Shown here piece after piece: positions 33,977 to 44,129 of a stretch of 64,000 nucleotides of DNA. This DNA comes from Flavobacterium cupriresistens (GTDB lineage Bacteria; Bacteroidota; Bacteroidia; Flavobacteriales; Flavobacteriaceae): the NCBI RefSeq assembly GCF_020911925.1, contig NZ_CP087134.1, forward strand, positions 4,712,001 through 4,776,000, written 5' to 3'. Under the pieces are notes generated by a model that was not told the origin of the DNA, did no database searches, and saw only the letters and a program-made list of their open reading frames with translations. Every line of letters begins with the position of its first letter. The first letter of the stretch is position 1. The translations under genes were made by a program, and so were the position numbers.

Positions 33977-34882
33977 TTAAAATTCAAAACTTCTTCCATC
34001 ATCAGCAAGAAGTACATTGGGAAAAATTGTTTCGGCTTCTTCTTTAAAAACTGTAATATCGCCATAACGCGTAGAATAATGCCCCAAAACCAACTGTTTG
34101 ACATTGGCTTTTAAAGCAATTGTCGCTGCCTCTTTGGCAGTACAATGAAGCGTTTTTCCCGCCAAGCTTTCTTCAGAATCCAAAAAAGTGGACTCATGGT
34201 ATAAAACATCTACATTTTCAATTAGTGGGATTACTGCCTCATGATAACCGGTGTCTGAACAGAACGCATAACTCATTGGCGGAATCGGATCAAATGATAA
34301 CTTTTCGTTCTCAATAATAGTCCCATCCTCAAGTGTAACATTTCCACCACCTTTTATTTTCTGATAGTAACAGGTATCTATATTATAATTTTGAACAGCA
34401 TCGACGTTCAGTTTTCTGTCTCCCGGTTTCTCCTGAAATAAAAATCCGTTGGTATAAACACGGTGTTTTAACGGAATTGTTTTTACAATAACCTTTTGAT
34501 CTTCAAAAATAATTTCACTTTCCTTTGACTCCAGCTCATGAAAAAACAATTCATAGGTGGTCCACGAATTTGAAAGTCTTAATTGCAAAGTGATAATTTC
34601 TTTGATTCCTTTTGGTCCGTAGATGTGTAAATCTGTAGTACGTCCTAAAAGCGCAAAAGTCGAAATAGTACCAATTAATCCAAAAAAGTGATCCCCATGT
34701 AAATGCGAAATAAAAATGTGGTTGATTTTCGAGAATTTGATTTTATTCTTGCGCAGCTGAACCTGAGTTCCCTCTCCACAATCAATTAAAAACATTCTGT
34801 TTTTGATTTCTAAAACCTGTGAAGTAGGGTTCGTAATTGTTCTTGGAGTGGCTGCATAACAGCCGAGTATGGTTAGTTTCAT
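33977..34882 (-). CDS. rnz: Ribonuclease Z
   Basis: A 301-residue metallo-beta-lactamase-fold enzyme. The zinc motif HLHGDHFFGL is at about residues 60-69 (family HxHxDH), preceded by FLIDCGEGTQVQLRK. Later metal ligands are in SYAFCSDTGYHEAV and HYSTRYGD, with the Glu/His of LHCTAKEAA. It cuts 3' trailers of tRNA precursors. It is followed (upstream in coordinates it is preceded by) by a STAS-like gene on the same strand, with a 382-base gap that carries dispersed repeats. The start ATG at 34882 gives the standard MKLTILGCYAATPR beginning seen in bacteroidal RNase Z. Confidence 0.94.
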   Translation of the reverse strand: MKLTILGCYAATPRTITNPTSQVLEIKNRMFLIDCGEGTQVQLRKNKIKFSKINHIFISHLHGDHFFGLIGTISTFALLGRTTDLHIYGPKGIKEIITLQLRLSNSWTTYELFFHELESKESEIIFEDQKVIVKTIPLKHRVYTNGFLFQEKPGDRKLNVDAVQNYNIDTCYYQKIKGGGNVTLEDGTIIENEKLSFDPIPPMSYAFCSDTGYHEAVIPLIENVDVLYHESTFLDSEESLAGKTLHCTAKEAATIALKANVKQLVLGHYSTRYGDITVFKEEAETIFPNVLLADDGRSFEF

Positions 34883-35264
34883 TTAGATTGCAGATTGTTG
34901 ATTTTAGATTTTAGATTGTCCATTAAGGCAATACTCAATCATAATTTATTCAAAATTAAATCTAAAAACCGAACTCTAAACTACCAAATCATTTTTATTT
35001 TGAAAATAACATTCTAAACTGTTGCTAAAGGATCAAGCCAAAAGTTGTGGAGTAATTTGTGTAGACCCTTTCCATTATTAGAATTAACAGATTTCGAGGT
35101 TTATTTTACCATTAGTTGGTAAGTTTTTTTTTGATCTTTGGATGGGCATTATTTCTCGCAAAGACGCAGAGTCGCTAAGTTTTTTATTTTAAACTTAACG
35201 AAATAAATGCTTTATAAAAAATAGTGTTCTCTCCGATTTAAATCTAAAATCTGAACTCAAAAAT
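34883..35264. other. Intergenic stretch with dispersed repeats
   Basis: No gene. It holds 'ttttagattttagattgtcc' near 34900, a 'tctcgcaaagacgcagagtcg' copy at 35155-35175 (the family also at 43801 and 43999) and 'aaatctaaaatctgaac' near 35240. Confidence 0.55.
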
Positions 35265-35597
35265 CTAAAATCCCAAGTCTCTTTCAATTTCTTCCATTTC
35301 GATAATATCATGTGCTTCCAATAAAGAAGGAACCACAATTAACTTATCTGAAATAGCATTAAAGTCAAGATCAGAAACTACAATTACAAATGATTTTTTC
35401 GCCTTTTTTTGCTGTTTCGAAAGTGGTAAAAACAGCTTTACATCTTTTTCAGAAAGTTCGGTATCTGCGGATAAATCTATTATAATATTTTGTTTTTCAA
35501 AGGTTTTAAATTGTTGCGTTACTTTTTCCAGGAAAGAATTAAAATCTCCCTGAGTATCTTTAATTGTAACGGTATGTCCTTTTTGATCTACTTTCAT
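35265..35597 (-). CDS. STAS-like small protein
   Basis: A 110-residue soluble protein with alternating strand/helix pattern: MKVDQKGHTVTIKD, NIIIDLSADTELSEKDVKLF, KSFVIVVSDLDFNAI and VPSLLEAHDIIEMEEIERDLGF. The central strand followed by a helix and the C-terminal E-A-H-D-I-I resemble STAS (anti-sigma-factor-antagonist) folds. A phosphorylatable Ser at the classical position (DLS) is present, but function as a switch is unproven. From memory, similar proteins sit beside rnz in other Flavobacteria. Its partner cannot be identified in the window. Confidence 0.7.
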   Translation of the reverse strand: MKVDQKGHTVTIKDTQGDFNSFLEKVTQQFKTFEKQNIIIDLSADTELSEKDVKLFLPLSKQQKKAKKSFVIVVSDLDFNAISDKLIVVPSLLEAHDIIEMEEIERDLGF

Positions 35598-35723
35598 TTT
35601 ATAATTTATAGAGGCTTGTATAATAAAATAATAATCCTGACTGCTAAGGTACGAAGATTTTTTAGAGTTTTGTGAATTGTAAAATGTGAACTGTAACTGC
35701 CCGCTGAGACCGTAAACTAAAGC

Positions 35724-36647
35724 TTAAAGCTTAGACGCTAAAAGATAAATTACAGCCATTCTGATTGCAACCCCATTCTCCACCTGATTTAAAATCACAG
35801 ATTGATTCGAATCTGCTACTTCACTGGTAATCTCTACTCCCCTGTTTATTGGACCCGGGTGCATAATAACAATTTCTTTGCTTAGCGAATCCAGTAACGG
35901 CTTGTCAACTCCGTATTGCTGTGCATATTCTCTTGTAGAAGGGAAAAAGTTAACATCCATACGTTCGTTTTGTACCCGTAGCATATTGGCCACATCACAC
36001 CATTCTAGTGCTTTTCTCAAATTGGGTTCGACTGTCACCCCAAGCGATTCGATATATCTCGGAATAAGTGTTTTGGGTCCGCAAACTTTTACCTCAGCAC
36101 CTTGCATTTGCAAAGCATATATATTCGATAATGCCACTCTGGAGTGTAAAACATCACCAACAATAACTACTTTTTTACCGGCAACATCTCCTAATTTTTC
36201 TCTGATTGAATAACTGTCCAACAAAGCCTGAGTCGGGTGTTCGTGTGCCCCGTCTCCGGCGTTCACAATACTTGCTTTGACATTTTTAGACAAAAAATAA
36301 GCCGCTCCGGGATTGGAGTGGCGCATTACGACCATATCCACTTTCATCGAAAGGATATTATTTACAGTATCAATCAGCGTCTCTCCTTTTTTTACAGAAG
36401 ACTGGGCTGCAGAAAAACTAATGACATCGGCTGATAATCGTTTTTGAGCTAACTCAAAAGAAAGTTTGGTTCTGGTACTGTTTTCAAAAAAGATGTTGGC
36501 AATGGTAATATCTCGTAACGAAGGAACTTTTTTAATTGGTCGGTTGATGACTTCTTTAAAATGATCGGCAGTTTCAAAGATTAGGTTAATATCATTCTCA
36601 TTGATATATTTAATTCCTAATAAATGATTTACGCTTAATTCTTTCAT
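35724..36647 (-). CDS. pyrB: Aspartate carbamoyltransferase catalytic subunit
   Basis: A 307-residue protein of typical length. The carbamoyl-phosphate loop ENSTRTKLSFELA is around residues 55-67, the second site loop HEHPTQALLD around 135-144, and HPGPINRGVE around 266-275 completes the active site. It joins carbamoyl phosphate and aspartate in the second step of pyrimidine synthesis. No regulatory pyrI gene follows. It lies 50 bases downstream of pyrR on the same strand, so the two form a small operon controlled by pyrimidine level (inference). Confidence 0.96.
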   Translation of the reverse strand: MKELSVNHLLGIKYINENDINLIFETADHFKEVINRPIKKVPSLRDITIANIFFENSTRTKLSFELAQKRLSADVISFSAAQSSVKKGETLIDTVNNILSMKVDMVVMRHSNPGAAYFLSKNVKASIVNAGDGAHEHPTQALLDSYSIREKLGDVAGKKVVIVGDVLHSRVALSNIYALQMQGAEVKVCGPKTLIPRYIESLGVTVEPNLRKALEWCDVANMLRVQNERMDVNFFPSTREYAQQYGVDKPLLDSLSKEIVIMHPGPINRGVEITSEVADSNQSVILNQVENGVAIRMAVIYLLASKL

Positions 36648-36697
36648 TTTGTTTCGATTATATTTTTTTAATTGTACTTTTTATAATGAAGAATAAA

Positions 36698-37237
36698 CTA
36701 GCTCGTTATTAAATGAACAACATCTTCTCCCTCATTTTCTTTCCAGCTTACTTTTACTTTTTCACCATTAATGGCATCTACCTGACGGCCTCGATAATCA
36801 GGCTGAATAGGTAAATTTCGGCTAAAACGCCTGTCGATTAACACTAACAATTCAATTTCTGACGGTCTACCAAAAGACTGAATGGCAGTTAAAGCCGCAC
36901 GTATACTACGTCCGGTAAACAAAACATCATCTATAAAAATGACTTTTTTGTTTTCGACGATAAAATTGATTTGAGTTTTATTGGCTTCAAGCGGTTTATC
37001 AGTTCTGCGAAAGTCGTCTCTAAAGAAAGTGATGTCTAAATATCCCAAAGGAATCTCGGGCGTTTTATACTCGTTCTCTAATAATTGTTTCAGACGTTCT
37101 GCTAAGAAAACACCTCTTGGTTGTATTCCAACCAAAATAGTATCCGAAAAGTCTAAGTGTTTTTCAATCAACTGACAAGCCAAACGATGGAGTATGATAG
37201 TAACTTCTTTTGAATTAAGTAATACTTTTTGGCTCAT
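36698..37237 (-). CDS. pyrR: PyrR-type uracil phosphoribosyltransferase / regulator
   Basis: Start chosen at MSQKVLLN (37237), giving 179 residues, the usual PyrR length; the upstream ATG (37264) would add nine residues that overlap the promoter. The PRPP loop VIFIDDVLFTGRSIRAAL is at about residues 92-109, with AERLKQLLE and the RRFSRNLPIQPDYRGRQVD flap typical of PyrR. In other bacteria PyrR binds pyr mRNA with UMP and also has UPRTase activity. No obvious attenuator hairpin was seen between pyrR and pyrB. A perfect -7 element lies 25 bases upstream. Confidence 0.93.
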   Translation of the reverse strand: MSQKVLLNSKEVTIILHRLACQLIEKHLDFSDTILVGIQPRGVFLAERLKQLLENEYKTPEIPLGYLDITFFRDDFRRTDKPLEANKTQINFIVENKKVIFIDDVLFTGRSIRAALTAIQSFGRPSEIELLVLIDRRFSRNLPIQPDYRGRQVDAINGEKVKVSWKENEGEDVVHLITS

Positions 37238-37261
37238 AGTAAAGTGTAATGTTTGGTTGGG

Positions 37262-37269
37262 CAAAAGTA
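37262..37269 (-). promoter_or_regulatory. -7 element of the pyrR-pyrB promoter
   Basis: caaaagta on the plus strand is TACTTTTG on the minus strand, matching TAnnTTTG, 25 bases before the ATG at 37237. No -33 element stands out. This placement supports the shorter pyrR start. Confidence 0.5.
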
Positions 37270-37370
37270 CAATAATTTTATGAATCTGTTGTTTTGATTA
37301 TTTGAAAAATAAAAGATCACTTATCATTCTATTTAAATCATGTCTTTGATTTCGCATTTCAAGCAAAAAA

Positions 37371-37392
37371 AGCCCCTGCAATCGCAGAGGCT
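37371..37392 (-). terminator. Terminator of the metallophosphatase gene
   Basis: On the minus strand agcctctgc pairs with gcaggggct (one wobble), loop gatt, then a run of T. It lies 32 bases beyond the stop at 37425. Confidence 0.8.
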
Positions 37393-37424
37393 CTTAAACT
37401 TAAAAATCTTTATGTAAACCCTAA

Positions 37425-40169
37425 TTAATTCACTACCAACTTAGCAGTAAACAATTTACGGGAATGTATTTTTAGGATGTAAACTCCTTTTGGCAAATCC
37501 TGATTTATTAAAGAAAATTGATTGTTGTTTACATTTTTTGTAGCGTACAATAATTTTCCTTCCATATTGTAAATTTCAATTTCATCAATAGGATATTCTG
37601 ATTGGATAAATGTTTCTCCATTACTACCCGTAGGATTTGGATATACTTTTAAACCATTATCAATTTTAAATTTATCGTTACCTAATTTCGTTTCGATTAC
37701 TTCAAAAGAAACTCGGTTTGATACTTCGTTATAAGAATCATTTGTAAACATAACCAAAAAGTACTTTCCTTTTTCTGTAGGCAATTCAGGAGCTACAATG
37801 TTTTTAGTTCCTTGAGAAAGCCCTTCAAAATAAGTATAACTCACCAATGGTTTACTGTTTGGATTATCTCCGTCATGATAAATTCCTAACCAGTCTTTTA
37901 CAATTCCCGGAGCGTCTGTCCAGGAAGCGGTGATTTGTTCGCCAAGATCATACACGGGTTTGTTGATCCATAATTCGGTAACAACAGCTCCAATTTTAAA
38001 GTACACTTTATTGCCAATAGCGTTAAAACCATCTTGCAAATAATACTCGGCATAATAATATCCTTTTGGCAAATTAGTAAATGATTTAGCGCCTGTAGCA
38101 GTTGTAACATATTGCCAGCTTGAAGCGGCAACACCTGATCCCGGATTAACTCCCATTTTGTATATTCCAATCCAATCTTTCGCTAATTCCGGTCCATTGC
38201 TGTAATTCACAACTACAGGAGTCCCAACAGAATATTCGGTCTTATCGGTAGTTAAGACCGGAACTAGTCCAACATAAAAATATTTACGTGGAGCAATTTC
38301 TGTGTAACCGCCATTGGAAAATATAACAGCATAATAACGTCCTTTATTCGCTAATCCTTTTGGAAAATTAATAAACCCACTTGGATTCCCGTCGGTATAC
38401 TGCCAGCTCAACGAAGGCGTTATTGCTCCCGGTGTCTGCCCCTCTTTGTATAATCCTACCCAAGTTGATGTACTCGCCGGAGCGTCTGTAAAATTAACCT
38501 TGATAGGGGCATTTTGTAAATAAGTTAAAGCATCAGTGATTATCTCTGTATTTATAGTAGTACTTCCTGTAACCGTAAAGGTCTGTACATCACTCCAGGG
38601 AGACCATTCCAGATTGCGGTCTCTGTATCTTAATTTCACATAATACTTTCCATTTGGAAGTGAATTAGAAGCCAAATTCATTTTGGTAATATCTACACCC
38701 AGATTTATATTAACCGTAGAGTCTTTTTTAGTACCATATTTCCCGTACAAATTTTCGAAGTCACGGTATACTTCTTTCTTAACGATATCAAATGTCGGTG
38801 TTTGTGAAATTAAAAACTGACTGGTATTCAATAACTCATTCGTTGTGGTACTATAGGCTGAACCGGATATCGCTAATGGCAATGTCACATTTCCTGTAAA
38901 GGTATTCGTGATCGATGGTTTTACGGGAGCTGCTTTGTTTTTATATCTGTGGAACTCATCCATTAATTGGTTATTTTTCCATTTATCAACGCTTCCGATA
39001 GAATAACTTTCGATGTCCATTTTACCATTTGCCACATCGATGTCAACAATTTGGTAAATCCAATTACAGATTGTTTTTTGGACATCATCAAAATCCTGTT
39101 CAGTCGAAGATCCCCAATATTGATCCCATGCTGTACCTCCCGAAATGATATTATAGGTCGGTGTATTCTTTAATTGTCCTCTATGGTAAAGATGGTGATG
39201 CGCTCCAATATGCATCGAATATTTCGGTGAAGTCACCAACAAAGGAACTGCGGTATTACGAACCCAAGTAGAAATATCACCCACGTATTGCTCTGCCTGA
39301 TACGGTCTGTGGCTCAAAGAAAAAATCCACTCTACCGTAGTATCCGTATTGGCTGCTGCCACAACCTTTTGTAACCACGCTAACTGCTCAGCTCCTGTAT
39401 GTTCTGAACTTAAACTAATAAACAAAACATTACCTGCTTGTTGTGCATAATAATTCTCTGTTCCTGATGAAATTCCTTTATAAGAAAGTTCACTAATATA
39501 AAAATGATCATAATACGAATTCATTCCAAGTGTTCCGTAAGTCTCATGGTTTCCTACTGTTGTCTGAATAGGAATATTACCCGATAAACCTCTGTTCTTT
39601 TTAAAATGTACATTCTCATAATGATCCAAAGTACCTACATCGACCTGATCGCCCACCATAAATGTCATTGCAATATTATCGTCCGGAGATAGGGTTGCTC
39701 CCCATTTCTGTCTGATTTTTCTTTTGGCAGCCGACACTAAAGAATCATAACGAGGTACTGCTTTCAATTGATTATCCCCCATAATCAAAAAGCGAATATG
39801 ACCATCTTTTGTAGCAGCTTGCCCCGGATTAGGCAGCGTTTTAAAAGAATAAACCGAAGACACTTCAGCTCCGGTTTTTATTCTGTAATAATATTTAGTA
39901 TTAGGCGAAAGATTCATCAGCTTCGCACTGTGATAAAAATAATTCCCCGGATAACCTGAATCTGTAAAGACATTCGTATTACCCGTAACAGTTACATTAA
40001 GGCTGGTTGCAGCCGTTCCGTACTCTACAATAGATTCGGGATTACTGTTGGTTTTCCAGTTAACGTAAATAGAGGTCGGTGTTGCATTTTGCAAATAAGG
40101 AAATAGCGTTTGTGCGCGTGAAGCTAAACTTATTCCTAAAAATAGTAGTAGATAGTAAAGTTTTTTCAT
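37425..40169 (-). CDS. Secreted metallophosphatase with T9SS type A sorting domain
   Basis: Start chosen at MKKLYYLLLF (40169; signal peptide to RAQ); an upstream ATG at 40220 adds 17 residues with no signal. About 914 residues. An N-terminal fibronectin-III-like purple-acid-phosphatase domain (LQNATPTSIYVNWKT) precedes a calcineurin-like phosphoesterase: MGDNQ, MVGDQVDVG, TVGNHETYG, LSHRPYQ and GAHHHLYHRG supply the metal ligands. Then come a linker/FN3-like domain, three related ~90-residue domains each with a W-[VIL]-G-[IL]-Y core (WVGLYKEG, WIGIYKMG, WLGIYHDG), and a type A C-terminal domain (LKVYPNPTGSNGETF to KLVVN). It should be exported by T9SS; substrate unknown. It is a single-gene unit with its own -7 element and terminator. 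Confidence 0.93.
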   Translation of the reverse strand: MKKLYYLLLFLGISLASRAQTLFPYLQNATPTSIYVNWKTNSNPESIVEYGTAATSLNVTVTGNTNVFTDSGYPGNYFYHSAKLMNLSPNTKYYYRIKTGAEVSSVYSFKTLPNPGQAATKDGHIRFLIMGDNQLKAVPRYDSLVSAAKRKIRQKWGATLSPDDNIAMTFMVGDQVDVGTLDHYENVHFKKNRGLSGNIPIQTTVGNHETYGTLGMNSYYDHFYISELSYKGISSGTENYYAQQAGNVLFISLSSEHTGAEQLAWLQKVVAAANTDTTVEWIFSLSHRPYQAEQYVGDISTWVRNTAVPLLVTSPKYSMHIGAHHHLYHRGQLKNTPTYNIISGGTAWDQYWGSSTEQDFDDVQKTICNWIYQIVDIDVANGKMDIESYSIGSVDKWKNNQLMDEFHRYKNKAAPVKPSITNTFTGNVTLPLAISGSAYSTTTNELLNTSQFLISQTPTFDIVKKEVYRDFENLYGKYGTKKDSTVNINLGVDITKMNLASNSLPNGKYYVKLRYRDRNLEWSPWSDVQTFTVTGSTTINTEIITDALTYLQNAPIKVNFTDAPASTSTWVGLYKEGQTPGAITPSLSWQYTDGNPSGFINFPKGLANKGRYYAVIFSNGGYTEIAPRKYFYVGLVPVLTTDKTEYSVGTPVVVNYSNGPELAKDWIGIYKMGVNPGSGVAASSWQYVTTATGAKSFTNLPKGYYYAEYYLQDGFNAIGNKVYFKIGAVVTELWINKPVYDLGEQITASWTDAPGIVKDWLGIYHDGDNPNSKPLVSYTYFEGLSQGTKNIVAPELPTEKGKYFLVMFTNDSYNEVSNRVSFEVIETKLGNDKFKIDNGLKVYPNPTGSNGETFIQSEYPIDEIEIYNMEGKLLYATKNVNNNQFSLINQDLPKGVYILKIHSRKLFTAKLVVN

Positions 40170-40196
40170 AAGTTGTTTTTCGTTGTTTAGACGACA

Positions 40197-40204
40197 CAAA
40201 AGTA
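40197..40204 (-). promoter_or_regulatory. -7 element of the metallophosphatase promoter
   Basis: caaaagta reads TACTTTTG on the minus strand, 27 bases before the ATG at 40169. Its position supports that start over 40220, which lies upstream of the element. Confidence 0.5.
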
Positions 40205-40322
40205 TTCTACCAAAATGCAAATACTTTTAAGACAACATTACCCTTCTTTTATCTTTACTTCTCTTTATTGTAAAGTTAACTATTAAAATTACCGAAATCT
40301 ATTCCAGTCAATACCAGCACAA

Positions 40323-41528
40323 TTATGTTGAAACTGGCTTCTTTTCTTTTGCAAAAGAAAACCATGTAAGTTTGTGCCAAAGCGACTCCAATGGTCCTTG
40401 TCGGTGTGTTTTAAGCCACCACGTACAAAAACTCAATTGTAATAAAAACAAAACAATACCAATCAACAATCCGAATGTTGCTCCGGTATATTGGTAAAGC
40501 CCTAAACCAAAACGATAGTATATAAAAGAGCCTAAAATAGATTGTGTAAAATAACAAGTCAAACTCATTTTTCCAAAAGGAATCAATTTTGTTAAAACCT
40601 TATTTACGGCTTCTTTTTGGTACAACAACACAAATGTGCTTACCAACACCACCATAAAAGTAACATTTGACCACGAAGTAAAAATGATTAATAAGCTGTT
40701 TACTAAATCCTTATTAGCAACAACATCCGGCAAAAAAGTTTTGAATCCAAAAATCGGAATAAATAATATTGACGCATATAGTAATGCTTTTTTCCAAAAC
40801 GCATTATTCGCCGGCGAGGCTACAAAAAGTTGCTTTCTTCCTACTATCATTCCAAACATGAATAGTGCCGGAGCCTGAAAAAATCTTCCATTTTCCCAAG
40901 ACCAGAACACAGAAGCCCATCTGCCTATTGTTACATTGCCTACTGCATGATCCATAAACGAGCCGTCTCTTAAATACGCATACATATCACCATAATAGGC
41001 ATTTGACCTATTAGCAGGAAGTACATAATCAGGGTTATAAAGAATATTAAAAAAATTGTACCATTCTAAAGGCAATGTCATTAAAAAAATTGCTATAATC
41101 AATACATATTTCGTTTTCAGATTACAAACCGGAATCAAAATCAATCCTAAAACCGCATACATCATTAATATATCACCAGAAAAAAAGAGGGTATTTACCA
41201 GTCCAAAAACAAACAATATAGCAAGTCTCCAAACAAACCTTACTCTAAAATCATTTCCTTTTTTAGCCTGATTATCATTTTGAATAAAAAAGCTAAATCC
41301 AAACAGTAGAGAAAAAATAGCATATGATTTTCCCGCAAAAAGGAAAAATAAAGTATCCCAAATCACCTTATCTAATCTTTTTATAGATTCGGGCAGATAC
41401 TCAGGTAAATGATAAAAATCAAAATGTTCTAAATTATGAAGTAACATAATAGCCATGATGGCTAAACCACGTAAGGCATCTATCACTTCTATTCGAGGTG
41501 ACTTTAAACTAAAAGCGTTTTCTGACAT
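40323..41528 (-). CDS. DUF418-type multi-spanning membrane protein
   Basis: A 401-residue integral membrane protein with about 10 hydrophobic segments. It starts with RIEVIDALRGLAIMAIMLLHN, the D-x-L-R-G-x-A/L motif with a following His shared by DUF418, DUF1624 and acyltransferase-3-type membrane proteins, and ends with the DUF418 block (CYFTQSILGSFIYYRFGLGLY ... LSFCTWWLKTHRQGPLESLWH), typical of that family. The His-containing first helix suggests acyl transfer across the inner membrane, by analogy with related families. The function of DUF418 proteins is not established. A promoter-like pair is seen upstream. Confidence 0.88.
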   Translation of the reverse strand: MSENAFSLKSPRIEVIDALRGLAIMAIMLLHNLEHFDFYHLPEYLPESIKRLDKVIWDTLFFLFAGKSYAIFSLLFGFSFFIQNDNQAKKGNDFRVRFVWRLAILFVFGLVNTLFFSGDILMMYAVLGLILIPVCNLKTKYVLIIAIFLMTLPLEWYNFFNILYNPDYVLPANRSNAYYGDMYAYLRDGSFMDHAVGNVTIGRWASVFWSWENGRFFQAPALFMFGMIVGRKQLFVASPANNAFWKKALLYASILFIPIFGFKTFLPDVVANKDLVNSLLIIFTSWSNVTFMVVLVSTFVLLYQKEAVNKVLTKLIPFGKMSLTCYFTQSILGSFIYYRFGLGLYQYTGATFGLLIGIVLFLLQLSFCTWWLKTHRQGPLESLWHKLTWFSFAKEKKPVST

Positions 41529-41562
41529 AAGATATAAAGGATTTAATTAAAGGTATATCTCT

Positions 41563-41594
41563 CAAAAATAATTTTATTTCATCAAAATCTACAA
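41563..41594 (-). promoter_or_regulatory. Promoter of the DUF418 gene
   Basis: caaaaata (41563-41570) is TATTTTTG on the minus strand; caa at 41592-41594 gives TTG 21 bases upstream, within the usual -33/-7 spacing. The ATG is 34 bases downstream. Confidence 0.45.
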
Positions 41595-41780
41595 TCTAAA
41601 TCCTCAATTATCAAGCATTTATAAATCTAATTTTTAACTATTCTCAATTAAGTTTCATAAATAATAGAAATTAAATAATAAAACAATTTCGGAAAATTAT
41701 GTAACACCTAATTTCATAACAGTCAGTAACTTCATGTTAGAATAATACTTGTTTTTTTTTAGAATTAAAATAGTAAAATC

Positions 41781-41954
41781 ATGAAAAACAAAACACTACA
41801 ATTGACACTAGTATTCGTTATACTATTGACATTTACAAGCTGCGAAGTGATTGGAGATATTTTTAAAGCAGGAATGGGCTTTGGTATTTTTCTAGTTGTT
41901 CTTATCATTGCCCTAGTTGTTTTTATAATCAGTAAATTCCTTGGTGGAAAATAA
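41781..41954 (+). CDS. Small lipoprotein with one membrane helix (57 aa)
   Basis: A 57-codon gene, short enough to be missed by ordinary ORF cut-offs. The N-terminus (MKNKTLQLTLVFVILLTFTSC) is a bacterial lipoprotein signal with the lipobox Cys at residue 21. After a short EVIGDIFKAGMGFG stretch comes a hydrophobic helix (about residues 36-51) and a basic end, SKFLGGK. Proteins with this 'C-E-V/A-I-G-D-I-F-K-A-G' pattern are, from memory, widespread in Bacteroidota and sometimes mislabelled 'phosphatidate cytidylyltransferase', which the size rules out. A strong terminator begins 8 bases after its stop, supporting a real transcript. Confidence 0.8.
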   Translation: MKNKTLQLTLVFVILLTFTSCEVIGDIFKAGMGFGIFLVVLIIALVVFIISKFLGGK

Positions 41955-41961
41955 GCATAAA

Positions 41962-41990
41962 AAAACCTGTTCAACAACGGAACAGGTTTT
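41962..41990 (+). terminator. Bidirectional terminator
   Basis: A perfect 11-bp stem, aaaacctgttc (41962-41972) with gaacaggtttt (41980-41990), 7-base loop, A-rich on the left and T-rich on the right. It can end the 57-residue lipoprotein gene (+) and the ABC-F gene (-), which ends at 42041. Confidence 0.85.
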
Positions 41991-42040
41991 ATCTTTTTAT
42001 AGTAGAGAGTCCTTCTTTTTTCAAGACGAACTCTTTTCAA

Positions 42041-43729
<1,689 letters not shown>

Positions 43730-43753
43730 CTAAGTTTAGATATGTATTTTTTT

Positions 43754-44121
43754 AAACCATATAAGTTATAGAAGTCCATTTTAGCCAACCGTATCGTTCA
43801 ACTTCTTGCTAAATTCTATCTCTCGCAAAGGCGCTAATTTCTATCTTTTCAATACTTCTTATTTTAACACAAAACTTCCACTACAAACTTTATTTAAACA
43901 AAAGTTATATTTTCTTACATGCGCAAATTTTTAAACCATATAAGTTATAGAAGTCCATTTAAGCTAACCGGATAGTTTAACTTCTTGCTAAATTCTATCT
44001 CTCGCAAAGGCGCCAAGTCGCTAATTTTCATCTTTTCAATGCTTCTTATTTTGACACAAAACTTCCACTACAAACTAAATTTAAACAAAACTTATATTTC
44101 CTTACATAACTTATATGGTTT
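43754..44121. repeat. Two direct ~179-bp repeats closed by an inverted 15-mer
   Basis: aaaccatataagttatagaa begins copies at 43754 and 43933 (spacing 179). They match through gtccatttnagc, aacttcttgctaaattctat, ctctcgcaaaggcgc and cacaaaacttccactacaaa. The 15-mer aaaccatataagtta returns inverted as taacttatatggttt at 44107-44121, right at the end of the second copy and 9 bases before the thioredoxin-like stop. No gene lies between 43661 and 44129. Confidence 0.8.
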
Positions 44122-44129
44122 AAAAAAAA

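Noticed and set aside
41765..42040. A 91-codon minus-strand frame
   Set aside because: Antisense to the 57-residue lipoprotein and the bidirectional terminator; Lys/Arg/Thr-rich product without features.
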